From an uncultured Eubacteriales bacterium (GTDB lineage: Bacteria > Bacillota > Clostridia > Christensenellales > Aristaeellaceae), in the NCBI GenBank assembly GCA_944349855.1, contig CALVNS010000005.1, forward strand, positions 30,156 to 94,155: 64,000 nt of DNA, in the 5' to 3' direction. The position numbers and the translations under genes are program-made. Below are positions 16,895 through 25,987 of the stretch, in pieces (within the stretch, counting starts at the first letter, position 1; the number at the start of each line of letters is the position of its first letter). A model generated the notes under the pieces. The model saw only the letters and a program-made list of their open reading frames with translations. It was not told where the DNA came from and searched no databases.

Positions 16895-16958
16895 CCGCCA
16901 GCTGTCACAAGGACGCGGGACCAATCGGCAAAATGTCAACCGTTCAGGAGGGAAGACC

Positions 16959-17792
16959 ATGCTTCACATCGGCTGCCATCTGTCTGCAGCGAAGGGATTT
17001 GTGGCGATGGGCCGTCAGGCACTTGCCATCAATGCCGACACCTTTCAGTTCTTCACGCGCAATCCGCGCGGCGGTAATGCCAAAGTGCTGGATCCACAGG
17101 ATGCGCTTGGGCTTCGAAAACTCATGGAGGAGAACGCCTTTGCGCCGATTCTGGCGCATGCGCCCTATACGCTCAACGGCTGTTCAGGCGACGAAGATGT
17201 TCGCGCCTTTGCGATTCGAACGATGCGTGACGACCTGCAGCGCATGGAATATCTGCCCGGCAATATGTATAATTTCCATCCCGGCTCACATGTCGGTCAG
17301 GGCGTAGAGCGCGGCATCGAACAAATCGCAGCCATGCTCGACGCAATGCCACTGGACGATCTGCATACGACCGTGCTGCTGGAGACAATGGCGGGAAAGG
17401 GAAGCGAGATAGGCGGGAAGTTTGAAGAGCTGCGAGCGATCCTGGATGCCGCGCGACTCGGGGACAGGCTGGGCGTGTGCCTGGATACATGCCATGTCTA
17501 TGACGCTGGCTACGACATCGTCGGGGATTTAGACGGTGTGCTCGCACGTTTTGATGCGGTCATCGGCCTGCATCGCCTGCGCGCCATCCACTTGAATGAC
17601 AGCAAAAATCCCTTCGCAAGCCATAAGGACCGGCATGAAAAGATCGGACGGGGGAGCATCGGCCTGGAAACCTTTGTGCGCATCGTAAACCATCCGCTGT
17701 TGCGGAAGCTGCCGTTTTATCTGGAGACGCCCAACGAGCTGGACGGCTATGCGGTGGAGATTGCAATGCTCAGGGAGGCGGCCGCCTCATGA
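16959..17792 (+). CDS. nfo: Endonuclease IV (AP endonuclease)
   Basis: 277-aa TIM-barrel AP endonuclease that cuts 5' of abasic sites in base excision repair, using three zinc ions. Ligand-bearing motifs are visible: [59 protein letters not shown] and [11 protein letters not shown] 16959 is behind AGGAGG at 16947-16952; the frame extends upstream into the DinB gene but family alignment starts here ([13 protein letters not shown]). It overlaps alkD by 4 nt (ATGA), forming a repair pair. Confidence 0.95.
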   Translation: MLHIGCHLSAAKGFVAMGRQALAINADTFQFFTRNPRGGNAKVLDPQDALGLRKLMEENAFAPILAHAPYTLNGCSGDEDVRAFAIRTMRDDLQRMEYLPGNMYNFHPGSHVGQGVERGIEQIAAMLDAMPLDDLHTTVLLETMAGKGSEIGGKFEELRAILDAARLGDRLGVCLDTCHVYDAGYDIVGDLDGVLARFDAVIGLHRLRAIHLNDSKNPFASHKDRHEKIGRGSIGLETFVRIVNHPLLRKLPFYLETPNELDGYAVEIAMLREAAAS

Positions 17793-18490
17793 CGCGCGCA
17801 CAGGTGCTCGACTGGCTCAAGGCGCATGCGGAGCCCGACTACGGGATCTTTGCTGCGTCCCTGATTCCCGGCGTTTCGGACGTCCTGGGCGTACGCCTGC
17901 CTGTATTGCGCCAGTTGGCGCGCCAGCTTGCGCAACAGGGCGCGCAAGAGGCTCTGGAGTCGATCCCGGAGACGCCATTTGAAGCGCGGATGCTGCGCGG
18001 GTACGTCATAGGATATGCGAAGACAGACCTTGTGCAAAGATGGAAGTGGGTCGAGGCATTTCTGCCTGTGATCGACAATTGGTCGATCTGCGACAGCTTC
18101 TGCGCGACGCTCGCTTCGCGTTTAACCGAGGAGGAACTGCGTACCATATGGCCGCAGATTCGGATGTTTGCGCAAAGCGATGCGCCATTTGTCGCACGGT
18201 TTGCCATCGTGATGATGATCGATGCGTATATGCGGCCCGAATACATTGACTGCATGCTGGCCGTGCTGTCCGATGTGCGATGCGACGCATACTATGTTCG
18301 CATGGCTGTCGCATGGGCGCTGGCCACGGCGTTGGGCGAATTTGCAGAGCAGACCAGGTGCTTTCTGGGAAACAGCGCAATACACCCATGGGTGCGTCAA
18401 AAGATGGCGCAAAAGGCGTGTGAGTCCCGGCGCGTATCATTGGAAGACAAGCAATGGGTACGGACGTGGGCGAAGAAAGCGCCTATCTAA
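17789..18490 (+). CDS. DNA alkylation repair protein, AlkD-type glycosylase
   Basis: 233-aa HEAT-repeat-like protein of the AlkC/AlkD family, which removes N3- and N7-alkylated bases. Characteristic segments: [23 protein letters not shown], and the active-site helix with [14 protein letters not shown], whose Trp and Asp match the AlkD catalytic pocket. [17 protein letters not shown] follows. Translational coupling to nfo (4-nt overlap) fits a two-step pathway: base removal, then strand nicking. Confidence 0.88.
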   Translation: MTRAQVLDWLKAHAEPDYGIFAASLIPGVSDVLGVRLPVLRQLARQLAQQGAQEALESIPETPFEARMLRGYVIGYAKTDLVQRWKWVEAFLPVIDNWSICDSFCATLASRLTEEELRTIWPQIRMFAQSDAPFVARFAIVMMIDAYMRPEYIDCMLAVLSDVRCDAYYVRMAVAWALATALGEFAEQTRCFLGNSAIHPWVRQKMAQKACESRRVSLEDKQWVRTWAKKAPI

Positions 18491-18556
18491 AACACTTTCA
18501 TGGATGCGCTGCTGCGGTGCATCCCGGAGAGCCTGCTGTGCATGGAGGTGAAACGG

Positions 18557-19480
18557 ATGAAAAAACTATCGCTGGACGTGTTTTTGCGGTTACGCAAACT
18601 GATCCACAGAAATGCAAGGCCCCTCGATTATACGATGTGGCGGTATCTCTTTGAGGATGGTAGCGGCGATGCGTTCCTCCTCGTTTTGTCCAGCTATCAA
18701 AATGAAGACGGAGGCTTTGGACACAACCTGGAATGCAACAACTGGAACCCGCACTCATCCCCATACACAATATGCATTGCGCTGGACTATCTAGATATTG
18801 TGGGCGATACATTCAGCAACATCAAAGACGACATCATTTCCGGAATCATGAAGTACCTCAGGTCCGGAGCATATATGCTGGCGTCTGGGTGGGTGGGCAT
18901 GCAGGGGATTCCCGGCAACAACGATTATGCGCATATGCCATGGTTTCATTTCGACCCAGAAAAGGCTTCGACAGCCGACATCGGCGTCACCAAGCGCCTT
19001 TCGGATTTCGTTCTCCGGTACGCAGAGCAGGACAGCGACCTTTACCGCCTGGCGGCAGAGCTGAAGGAAAGGTACAGGGCTTGCAGCCAGGTCCTGTTGT
19101 ACGGCTATCCCGATTACGACCCGGTTGCATTGAACATCAGAGCGTTCGATCCCGCTACGTGGCCATCCTGGCTGCCGGTACCGGTGTATTTTATCGGCTC
19201 TCCCCAAAGCGACGATTATGAGGCGTGCGCACAGGTCGTTCAGACGAACCTGGATACAATCGTCGATGCTCTGCATAATACATATGAGATTCAGGTTCCC
19301 TCTTTGGAAGACGCAGACGCATACGAGAGAAGCAATCCGCATCCGGATGGCAAGAGGTGGTGTGTGGCCGAGCAGACCATCGGAAATTATTATTGGGGGA
19401 CGCATTTCATCGTTCGTGATTTAAACCTTCTGAAAAGGTTTGACAGATTGGACTTTCCGCTGCCAGTGCATGCAAAATGA
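18557..19480 (+). CDS. Prenyltransferase/squalene-cyclase-like toroid protein of unknown function
   Basis: 307 aa. The recognisable part is a QW-type motif, SYQNEDGGFGHNLE (residues 46-59), followed by WNPHSSPYTICIALDYL. That pattern occurs in alpha/alpha-toroid proteins related to squalene cyclases and protein prenyltransferases. A widespread Firmicute family with this layout has no known activity. The catalytic DXDD motif of hopene cyclases is not apparent. The C-terminus is Trp/Tyr-rich (FDPATWPSWLPVPVYFIG; IGNYYWGTHFIVRDL). Start chosen at ATG 18557 because GGAGGTGA lies at 18544-18551. It follows alkD by 66 nt and ends before a strong terminator. Confidence 0.65.
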   Translation: MKKLSLDVFLRLRKLIHRNARPLDYTMWRYLFEDGSGDAFLLVLSSYQNEDGGFGHNLECNNWNPHSSPYTICIALDYLDIVGDTFSNIKDDIISGIMKYLRSGAYMLASGWVGMQGIPGNNDYAHMPWFHFDPEKASTADIGVTKRLSDFVLRYAEQDSDLYRLAAELKERYRACSQVLLYGYPDYDPVALNIRAFDPATWPSWLPVPVYFIGSPQSDDYEACAQVVQTNLDTIVDALHNTYEIQVPSLEDADAYERSNPHPDGKRWCVAEQTIGNYYWGTHFIVRDLNLLKRFDRLDFPLPVHAK

Positions 19481-19519
19481 GTGTCACGGGACGGGATGGG
19501 TATGCTTGCCTGATAACGA

Positions 19520-19553
19520 CATGAGAGCAGCCGAACGGCTGCTCTCATGTTTT
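19520..19553 (+). terminator. Intrinsic terminator after the toroid-protein gene
   Basis: Perfect stem CATGAGAGCAGCC / GGCTGCTCTCATG with loop GAAC, followed by TTTTG. Confidence 0.88.
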
Positions 19554-19574
19554 GACATTGAGGCGTTTTTGAGA

Positions 19575-20834
19575 TTATTTGGCGGCTTCGCGGATGGCAT
19601 TGGCCGGCTTTCTGCGCTGTGCGCCGCTCCATGCGTGGATGACGAGCGCAACGGCGATGACGCCATAGGAGATGAACACGCGGAAGTACTCGCCGATGGC
19701 GGCATTGCCGAACACGTTTTTGCCAGCGTCCGGCGCCACGATGAAGAGCAGGTGAAACAGAATGCAGCCCAAGAGCGCCTGTGCGTTTGTTGCACGCACG
19801 ATCGAAGCGCCACCGACGAGAATGGCCGCGCCAGCATACAGGCCGACCTGCTCGTGCGCGCCGTAGGTCTGCAGGCTACCCATGTTCTGCACAAAGATCA
19901 ACTGTCCCCAGCCGGCCAGCACCGTGGAAATCATGATCGCGATGATGCGCACGCGGTTGACATTGATGCCGGAGGCGTTGGCCACTGCGCCGCTCTGTCC
20001 AACCGCGCGGAACTGCTGACCCAGACGCGTGCGCATGATAACGACGTTGAACAGGCACAGCAGCGCCACCAGGCCAAACGTAGCCATCGGCACATTGACG
20101 GTGATAAAGAGCGCCTGCAACGCCGGAATTTGAATGAGCAGGCAGGCCGCGATGGGGAAGGCAAGGCACACGGCCAGGCGCTTGATGTCGCGCTCGGAGG
20201 ACAACGCAAACCGAACGACACAATACACGGCGATGACCGCCATGAAGACGTACAGCGCCTGCTTGAACGGGAGCCGCCACAGGCCGTCAAGCGCATACTT
20301 GAGGCCTCCCTCGAGCGACAGGTCCATCGTGTTGGCAACGCCGACAGATCCCTTGATGACCAGTGAGGGATTGGAAAGCGGAATCAGGTTGCCGAAGATG
20401 AACAGGAACAGCAGCTGATACAGACCATTGGCAAAGTAGCCCAAGATCATCGAGCCGATCATTTCCTGGCCCTTCATCTTGTTGAGCAGCTTGCCGATCA
20501 GGAAGCCGAAAAATCCGGCGATGGGAACGGTCATCAGCGCGGCGACAACGAAACCCAGCGTGCCGGGAATGCCCCATTCGAGTACCCAAAGCAGCGAGAT
20601 CTGCGCAGCCATCGCACCGATGGTGATGGCAAAGTTGATGCCCATGCCTGCGACGATCGGAATGATCAATGCCAGCACGAGGAAGGCATTGCGGGACAAG
20701 CGGCCGAAGAGTTCAAACATGACGTGCGAGGGCGCCAGCCCGGACAGCGCCAGGCACAGCGCGCACAGCAGCACGAACATGACCGTGACCGCGTTCTCGC
20801 GCAGGAAACTGGAAAGAAGCTTGCGATCACGCAC
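19575..20834 (-). CDS. ABC transporter permease, BPD_transp_2 type (second permease)
   Basis: 419-aa membrane permease with roughly ten hydrophobic helices. It is of the RbsC/YufP-type branch used for sugars and nucleosides: AGMGINFAITIGAMAAQISL early, FFGFLIGKLLNKMKGQEMIGSMILG in the middle, then GQSGAVANASGINVNRVRI, the likely coupling region to the ATPase. Best start is GTG 20834, 8 nt after GGGAGG; the GTG at 20843 overlaps that site. It overlaps the first permease by 8 nt, so the two should form the heterodimeric channel. Confidence 0.87.
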   Translation of the reverse strand: MRDRKLLSSFLRENAVTVMFVLLCALCLALSGLAPSHVMFELFGRLSRNAFLVLALIIPIVAGMGINFAITIGAMAAQISLLWVLEWGIPGTLGFVVAALMTVPIAGFFGFLIGKLLNKMKGQEMIGSMILGYFANGLYQLLFLFIFGNLIPLSNPSLVIKGSVGVANTMDLSLEGGLKYALDGLWRLPFKQALYVFMAVIAVYCVVRFALSSERDIKRLAVCLAFPIAACLLIQIPALQALFITVNVPMATFGLVALLCLFNVVIMRTRLGQQFRAVGQSGAVANASGINVNRVRIIAIMISTVLAGWGQLIFVQNMGSLQTYGAHEQVGLYAGAAILVGGASIVRATNAQALLGCILFHLLFIVAPDAGKNVFGNAAIGEYFRVFISYGVIAVALVIHAWSGAQRRKPANAIREAAK

Positions 20835-22686
20835 GAGAAGCACCTCCCGACTTGGTCAACGCGTAGAGGATGATGCCGTTGGAAATCAGGATGCGCAGCG
20901 TCTCCGAGATGGTGCTCTGCGGAACCAGGACGTTCGCAACCGGCATGCCGAGCGTCAACACGCCCTGGAACAGGAACGTGCCGATGATGACGTGGCTGAT
21001 GCGCGCGCGGGACGTGCTCGCGCCGCCGATCAGAATGGCAGAAGCGGCGACGAAACCCAGCTGACGAGGCGCCTGATACAGCTGCATGAAGCCGTAGCTC
21101 TGGCTATAGACGATGATGCCAACCGCGCCGAGCATGGTCGACAGCGTCGTGCCGATGATGCGCATCTTGTCTACGCTGATGCCCGTAGCCTCGGCAAAGC
21201 GTGGATTGTCACCGACTGCGCTCATCGCGATGCCCGTCTTGGATCGCATGAACAGCCACATCAGCAGACAGCAGAACGCCATGAACAACAGCAGGCCCGT
21301 GGGAATGGTGATCCCGAAGACCTCAAAGGACAGGAAATCGTTGAGCAGATGCCGGTAGGAGGATTGCAGGCCCAATGTAACGCGCAGGCCATCGCCCAAC
21401 GGCCATTTGAGCTCGGGGGATTGGAAGGGGAGGACCAGCCAGCCGATGCACATGAGGGAGACGATCGAATAGCCTACGTAGGTTGTGACGGCCATTTCGT
21501 TTCCCTTCAACCGGTTGAGCAGCAGGGCGTACAGATAGCCCAGAATAGAAGAAATCACCAAGCCGACGGCGATGGCGAACAGGAATCCAGGCCAACCGCT
21601 GAATCCCCATTCGATGCACAGCAGACCGCCCAGCAGACCGCCAATGATGCCCAGCGGCAGGCCCAGGTTGAGGCTGATGCCACACTGGATGCCGGGCAAC
21701 ATTGCCAGCACGAGCACGCTGTTCATGCCCAGGCGTACGATTGTATTGCCCAGGAGTGAGGGAAGCGACAGACCGTAGAGCACCGCCAACAGGCAGAGCA
21801 ACACGAAGAACATGCCGATGATGAGGCGGGGGAGCCCTAGCTTTTTGACCAGCGACTGATAGAAGAGAACGAGCAGCGTAAGGATGAACAGCCCAACGGA
21901 AATCGTGAGCAGATTGCTTCCGTTGCGCATCACAAAGTACAGCAAGCCGCCTTGATGTGCCGTTCCAGCAGCAGCCACATAGCGGTCGTATTGCGTCTCA
22001 AAGGTATCGCCGGAAACGTAAGTGAGCGAGAGCAGCGTCGGCTTCAGGGTGTCCAGAACATCATCCGTCAGATCCGGAAAGATGGTCATCAGGCTGGCCT
22101 TGAGCGCAACAAAGCGCTCGTCCACGACGGCCTGCAGCGCGAGCATCTCTTCGGTAGCGACGAAGCCTGACAGGTCGATGACCATATCGACCATCTCGAC
22201 TTCTTCTTCGGAATCGGCGGCAACCTGCGCCTCTGCAGCCGCGCGGAATTCATCCTCATGCTCTTCAATGTAGAGTGCCTGTGCGGCGGATTCCGCCTCA
22301 TAGTAGTCGCGCTGTGCGGCCACCAGGTTGTTGACTGCGACCTCCAGGTCGGTCGTATCGACAGTGGAGAGGTCCACGGGTTCAAAGTGGAAGGAGGCAC
22401 GCGCTTCTTCCTCGGCCTGTGCAGAGGCTTCGCGAATTTCGCTCATGCCGCCACCCTCGGCCCGCACGCGCGCGGTGGCTTCGGCCTTGGCCGCTTCCAC
22501 GTATGCCTCGACAGAGCCTGCGCCGGCCGTGTTCAGGATGGATTGCAGCCGAAGATCGCGGATGACCGCCACGCCGGCCGCGCCGCCGCGCGCCACCAGA
22601 CCGTAAGCGCCTGTGCCGATGAGCAGCACCGTGACGGCGGCGATGACAATGACCGCAATTCTCTGGGACAGGGACATCTTAAGCAT
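20827..22686 (-). CDS. ABC transporter permease with large N-terminal soluble insertion
   Basis: 619 aa, far longer than the 330-420 aa usual for BPD_transp_2 permeases. After a first membrane helix (about 12-32, IAVIVIAAVTVLLIGTGAYG) comes roughly 230 residues of Ala/Glu-rich, coiled-coil-like sequence (EAYVEAAKAEATARVRAEGG; EEARASFHFEP; DEFRAAAEAQVAADSEEEVE). The canonical permease part follows from about residue 265, including GMFFVLLCLLAVLYGLSLPS and a coupling segment GDNPRFAEATGISVDKMRI. The start at ATG 22686 overlaps the ATPase stop (ATGCTTAA). Role of the insertion is unknown; it could contact the binding protein. Confidence 0.85.
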   Translation of the reverse strand: MLKMSLSQRIAVIVIAAVTVLLIGTGAYGLVARGGAAGVAVIRDLRLQSILNTAGAGSVEAYVEAAKAEATARVRAEGGGMSEIREASAQAEEEARASFHFEPVDLSTVDTTDLEVAVNNLVAAQRDYYEAESAAQALYIEEHEDEFRAAAEAQVAADSEEEVEMVDMVIDLSGFVATEEMLALQAVVDERFVALKASLMTIFPDLTDDVLDTLKPTLLSLTYVSGDTFETQYDRYVAAAGTAHQGGLLYFVMRNGSNLLTISVGLFILTLLVLFYQSLVKKLGLPRLIIGMFFVLLCLLAVLYGLSLPSLLGNTIVRLGMNSVLVLAMLPGIQCGISLNLGLPLGIIGGLLGGLLCIEWGFSGWPGFLFAIAVGLVISSILGYLYALLLNRLKGNEMAVTTYVGYSIVSLMCIGWLVLPFQSPELKWPLGDGLRVTLGLQSSYRHLLNDFLSFEVFGITIPTGLLLFMAFCCLLMWLFMRSKTGIAMSAVGDNPRFAEATGISVDKMRIIGTTLSTMLGAVGIIVYSQSYGFMQLYQAPRQLGFVAASAILIGGASTSRARISHVIIGTFLFQGVLTLGMPVANVLVPQSTISETLRILISNGIILYALTKSGGASRA

Positions 22687-24283
22687 GGCCGTCCGCTCCT
22701 TTCTCCGGTTTGATGCCGGACATCGCCAAGCCGAAATCCGCATCCGGACTGTCCGGAGGCAGAATATCGACCAGCTTGCCCTCGGCGACGATGGCAATCC
22801 GATCGCAGATCGAGCGCAGCTCCAGCAGCTCCGAGGAGACCATGACGACCGTCATGCCCATCTCGCGGTTGAGCCGCACGAGCGTTTCGAGTACCAGCTT
22901 TTTTGCGCCGATGTCGATGCCGCGCGTCGGCTCGGAGACGAAGATCAGCTTCGGCTTCATCGTCAGCGCGCGCGCGACACACACCTTCTGCTGGTTACCG
23001 CCGGAAAGCGTACCCGTATGCTGCAGGGGAGATGTGCAGCGAATGTCGAGCTCTTTGATCATGCGCTGCGCGTGTTCACGAATCTGCCTGCCGTTTTTGA
23101 AATGCATGCCGGCAATCGTGGTCAAAAAATCGCCGTTGATCTGCATGGCGTTGAACACAATGTTATCTTCAATGGATTCGTCCAGCAGCAACCCAACGCC
23201 ACGGCGATCCTCGGAAACCATCGCCAGTCCCTTTTGCAGCGCCTTGCGGGCATTGTTGAGCTCCAGTTGCTCGCCAAAGAGAGAGACGCTTCCGCTGGCC
23301 GGATATAGGCCCATCACGCCATTCGGAATGCCAACCTTGCCTTGACCAGCCAGACCGCCGATACCCAAGATTTCGCCCTCATGCACGTCCAAGGAGACGT
23401 CCAACACTTCTTCTCCGGGCATATCGACCGCAAGATGTTCAATGGAGAGTGCAACCTTTGCATTTGGGTCCAATGTGCGGCGTTCGACGGAGATCATCGA
23501 TTCGTTCTTGCGGCCGATCATCAGCTCGGCGAGCTCAACGATCGACGTATCCCGCGTCTTCAGGGCGCTGACAACCTGACCGTCGCGCAGGATTGTGATG
23601 GAATCGGACGCGGCCATGACCTCGTCCAGACGGTGCGTGATGAAGATGATCGCGATGCCACGCTCGCTGATCTTCTTCATGACGGAAACCAACTGCTTGG
23701 CCTCGCTTTCCGTCAGCACGGCAGTCGGCTCGTCGAATACGAGCAACTTGATACCCGTCTTGTCGATTTCGCGTGCGATCTCGACGAATTGCATATATCC
23801 GACGGGCAAGCCCTTGACCAGCGTGTACTCGTCAATGCCCATACCGACGCTATCCAACGCTTTGCGCGCGTCTGCGGCCATTGCGGGCATATCCAGCCGC
23901 TCCAGATTGCGTCCGAAGATCCGGCTCAATGCGCTGGGACGGGTAATCTCACGGTTGAGCTTGATATTTTCCGCGATTGTGAAGCCAGGCAGAAGCATGA
24001 ATTCCTGATGCACCATGCCGATTCCCTTGAGCATGGCGTCATGCGGGGAAGAGATGGTGACCTTTTCGCCGTCCAGATAGATCTCACCGTCAAAGCCGCC
24101 CGTGTTGTGAATGACGGGCATGCCAAACAGCACGTTCATCAGCGTGCTCTTGCCCGCGCCGTTTTCACCGAGCAGCGCGTGGATTTCGCCGGGCCGGATG
24201 CGGACGTTGACATCCGAAAGCACGGTATTTTCACCGTATCGCTTGGTGATGCCCTTCATTTCCAATACGTATTCTGCACCCAA
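22679..24283 (-). CDS. ABC transporter ATPase with two ABC domains (nucleoside/sugar type)
   Basis: 534 aa, two fused ATPase domains as in RbsA/YufO. Domain 1: Walker A GENGAGKST, Q-loop HQEFMLLPGF, Walker B LLVFDEPTAVLTESE. Domain 2: a degenerate Walker A region (GIGGLAGQGKVGIPNGVMGL), signature LSGGNQQKVCVARALT, Walker B LIFVSEPTRGIDIGAKK. Loss of a classical P-loop in the second domain is normal for this class. The start is TTG 24283 with GGAGGT 8 nt upstream. It drives the two permeases encoded next. Confidence 0.92.
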   Translation of the reverse strand: MGAEYVLEMKGITKRYGENTVLSDVNVRIRPGEIHALLGENGAGKSTLMNVLFGMPVIHNTGGFDGEIYLDGEKVTISSPHDAMLKGIGMVHQEFMLLPGFTIAENIKLNREITRPSALSRIFGRNLERLDMPAMAADARKALDSVGMGIDEYTLVKGLPVGYMQFVEIAREIDKTGIKLLVFDEPTAVLTESEAKQLVSVMKKISERGIAIIFITHRLDEVMAASDSITILRDGQVVSALKTRDTSIVELAELMIGRKNESMISVERRTLDPNAKVALSIEHLAVDMPGEEVLDVSLDVHEGEILGIGGLAGQGKVGIPNGVMGLYPASGSVSLFGEQLELNNARKALQKGLAMVSEDRRGVGLLLDESIEDNIVFNAMQINGDFLTTIAGMHFKNGRQIREHAQRMIKELDIRCTSPLQHTGTLSGGNQQKVCVARALTMKPKLIFVSEPTRGIDIGAKKLVLETLVRLNREMGMTVVMVSSELLELRSICDRIAIVAEGKLVDILPPDSPDADFGLAMSGIKPEKGADGHA

Positions 24284-24300
24284 TGAGGTGTACCTCCTCT

Positions 24301-24342
24301 AAGGAAAGCCGACCCGCTTCCGTGTAAGAGAAGCGGGTCGGC
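24301..24342 (-). terminator. Intercistronic terminator/attenuator in the ABC operon
   Basis: Perfect 13-bp stem GCCGACCCGCTTC (24308-24320) / GAAGCGGGTCGGC (24330-24342). Read on -, it is followed by TTTCCTT. It lies between the binding-protein gene and the ATPase gene, a position where partial termination or 3'-end protection gives excess binding protein. Confidence 0.75.
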
Positions 24343-24386
24343 GCTTTCATCGGAATCGTCCGATTATGACGACTGACAGGGAGAGA

Positions 24387-25535
24387 TTACTCCGCCGCCG
24401 GCTCCAGGTAGTCCGCAAAGTCTACCGGCTCGAGCAGGATGGTGTAGTAGTTGTCCAGCGTCTCTCCGTCCGCATTGGTGTAGTTCTCGATCGTGGCGCC
24501 GCCCAGCTTCTCGGTGAACAGGGCGTTCAGCGCTTCGCTGTCATTGCGCTCGGTGATCTCGCCCTTGATGTACGCCTCGGCATACGCAACGCCGATATCG
24601 ATGATGCTCATCGCGACAGGCGCCGGCCACGTGGAGTAGCGGCCCACAGCGTCATACTCTTGCAGCTTCGCAGCGATCTGACGCAGCGCGTCCTCATCAT
24701 CGCCGCCAGCCTCCAGCTGATCCAGGCCCAGCACGGCGGGGAAGGCATGGTAGGGGCTCGGGCAGCACGGCTGCGGATAGTAGGCATTCGGCTGGGTCAG
24801 GATCGCGGTCTGCAGCGGCTCCTGCATGCTGCAGTTGGTGGTGAAGAACGCAACCTTCTTGCCAGCGTACTTCTCCATCTGCTGGGGAACGTCTTCCAGA
24901 ATGAACTGCTGAGAGGCGGAGGCGCCAGCCTCGGCGGTCGGATCGGGCGCGGTGACGTCCACAAACTCGATGCCCAGCGCTTCCGCGTTGGCGGCGAGCA
25001 GGTCATGACGCCCAACGATCAGCTCCATGGCCATGTGACGCGGGAAGGAATAGTGGATGAACACTTCCACGCCCCACTCCGCGCACTTTTCCATGATGGT
25101 GTCGCCCTGCTTGATCTCGTCCGCATACATGACGATATCGGAAGCGGCGGAGATGACAGCCGGGTCTTCCTGCGGGGTGCCAACAATCGTCAGGATGTCG
25201 TCACGTCCCATTTCCTTCAGGCGGTCAAAGCCGGCCTTCGCACCGGGCACGCCCTGGCACATCACGATGGCCTTCACGTCCGGGTCGGAACCAAAGGCGA
25301 CGATCTTGGAGACGGTCGTCTCCATCTCGGCCATGAAGCTGTCCGGATAGGTGTCCGTGATGATGTGATCGGGATCAGCAGCCTTCGCACGCTCGGCGGC
25401 GCGGAATTCTTCCTCGCCCTGAGACGTGGTGCCCGTCAAGATCGCGATCTTGTAGTTGCCTTCCTCCGCCATGGCGCCGGCGCACAGGCTGAGCAGCATC
25501 GCGATAGAGAGGAGCATACAGAGCAGCTTTTTCAT
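24387..25535 (-). CDS. DUF3798 family transporter solute-binding protein
   Basis: 382 aa. A signal peptide is evident: Lys-Lys start, hydrophobic core LLCMLLSIAMLLSLCAGA, AMA cleavage site before EEGNYK. The mature part is a periplasmic-binding-type fold (IAILTGTTSQGEEEFRAAER; DVKAIVMCQGVPGAKAGFDR; KVAFFTTNCSMQEPL) matching DUF3798. These proteins occur next to BmpA/RbsABC-like transporter genes, as here. The ligand is unknown. No lipobox Cys is seen after the cleavage site. ATG 25535 follows AAGGAGG; the operon promoter and a long leader lie upstream. Confidence 0.85.
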   Translation of the reverse strand: MKKLLCMLLSIAMLLSLCAGAMAEEGNYKIAILTGTTSQGEEEFRAAERAKAADPDHIITDTYPDSFMAEMETTVSKIVAFGSDPDVKAIVMCQGVPGAKAGFDRLKEMGRDDILTIVGTPQEDPAVISAASDIVMYADEIKQGDTIMEKCAEWGVEVFIHYSFPRHMAMELIVGRHDLLAANAEALGIEFVDVTAPDPTAEAGASASQQFILEDVPQQMEKYAGKKVAFFTTNCSMQEPLQTAILTQPNAYYPQPCCPSPYHAFPAVLGLDQLEAGGDDEDALRQIAAKLQEYDAVGRYSTWPAPVAMSIIDIGVAYAEAYIKGEITERNDSEALNALFTEKLGGATIENYTNADGETLDNYYTILLEPVDFADYLEPAAE

Positions 25536-25778
25536 GTGGTTTCCTCCTTCACGTTTTGGTCTGACGACCATCTATGGCACCCCTTGACAGGGATTCCAAC
25601 AGGGGAAATCACGGAAGGCCAAGGGCGCTTCGCCCTCGCAAGCACTCCGTGAGCCGAAAGCTCAGACAGAACAGATTGCTTTTATGCTTCAACCTCGGTT
25701 TTGATGCGCGGTCTATAGGCGTATACGGCTGTAGGGGATACCCTTCGAATCATTCGCGGAAGGCTGCTTTGCTTGAAT
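25536..25778 (-). promoter_or_regulatory. Long structured 5' leader of the DUF3798 ABC operon (candidate cis-regulatory RNA)
   Basis: About 240 nt separate the predicted transcription start (near 25778) from ATG 25535. The leader can fold into several helices: CACGGA/TCCGTG (25610-25615 with 25646-25651) enclosing AGGGCG/CGCCCT (25622-25636); TGAGC/GCTCA (25650-25664); CCCCT/AGGGG (25580-25605). I could not match it to a riboswitch class I know, including purine, TPP, cobalamin, SAM, THF, ZTP or guanidine. Coding potential is not apparent. Confidence 0.5.
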
Positions 25779-25784
25779 AAATTT

Positions 25785-25813
25785 ATGATATAACATGATG
25801 AAGAAAATGTCAA
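25785..25813 (-). promoter_or_regulatory. Promoter of the DUF3798 ABC operon
   Basis: Read on -: TTGACA (25808-25813), 17-bp spacer, TATCAT (25785-25790). A near-consensus site about 250 nt before the first start codon. Confidence 0.82.
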
Positions 25814-25907
25814 GCAAAAAATTGCATTTTTACAAATCATATAATGCATTTGTAATACAAAATGGACGTCAACAGGAAGGAGACTGCTCCTGAACCCTGG
25901 CGTGTTT

Positions 25908-25936
25908 TTGACAATGCGGCATCCGTATGATATAAT
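25908..25936 (+). promoter_or_regulatory. Consensus promoter for gtrA-lcp
   Basis: TTGACA (25908-25913), 17-bp spacer, TATAAT (25931-25936): perfect sigma-A hexamers. Divergent from the ABC operon promoter about 95 bp away; the interval between them is AT-rich. Confidence 0.92.
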
Positions 25937-25987
25937 GAATCATCATTTTGGTACAATCCACCGAAAGAAAAGAGGATATCGAATACG

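Noticed and set aside
25536-25778. Known riboswitch class in the DUF3798 leader
   Set aside because: I compared the landmark sequences of purine, TPP, cobalamin, SAM, THF, ZTP, fluoride and guanidine classes by eye and found no match; kept only as an unassigned structured leader.
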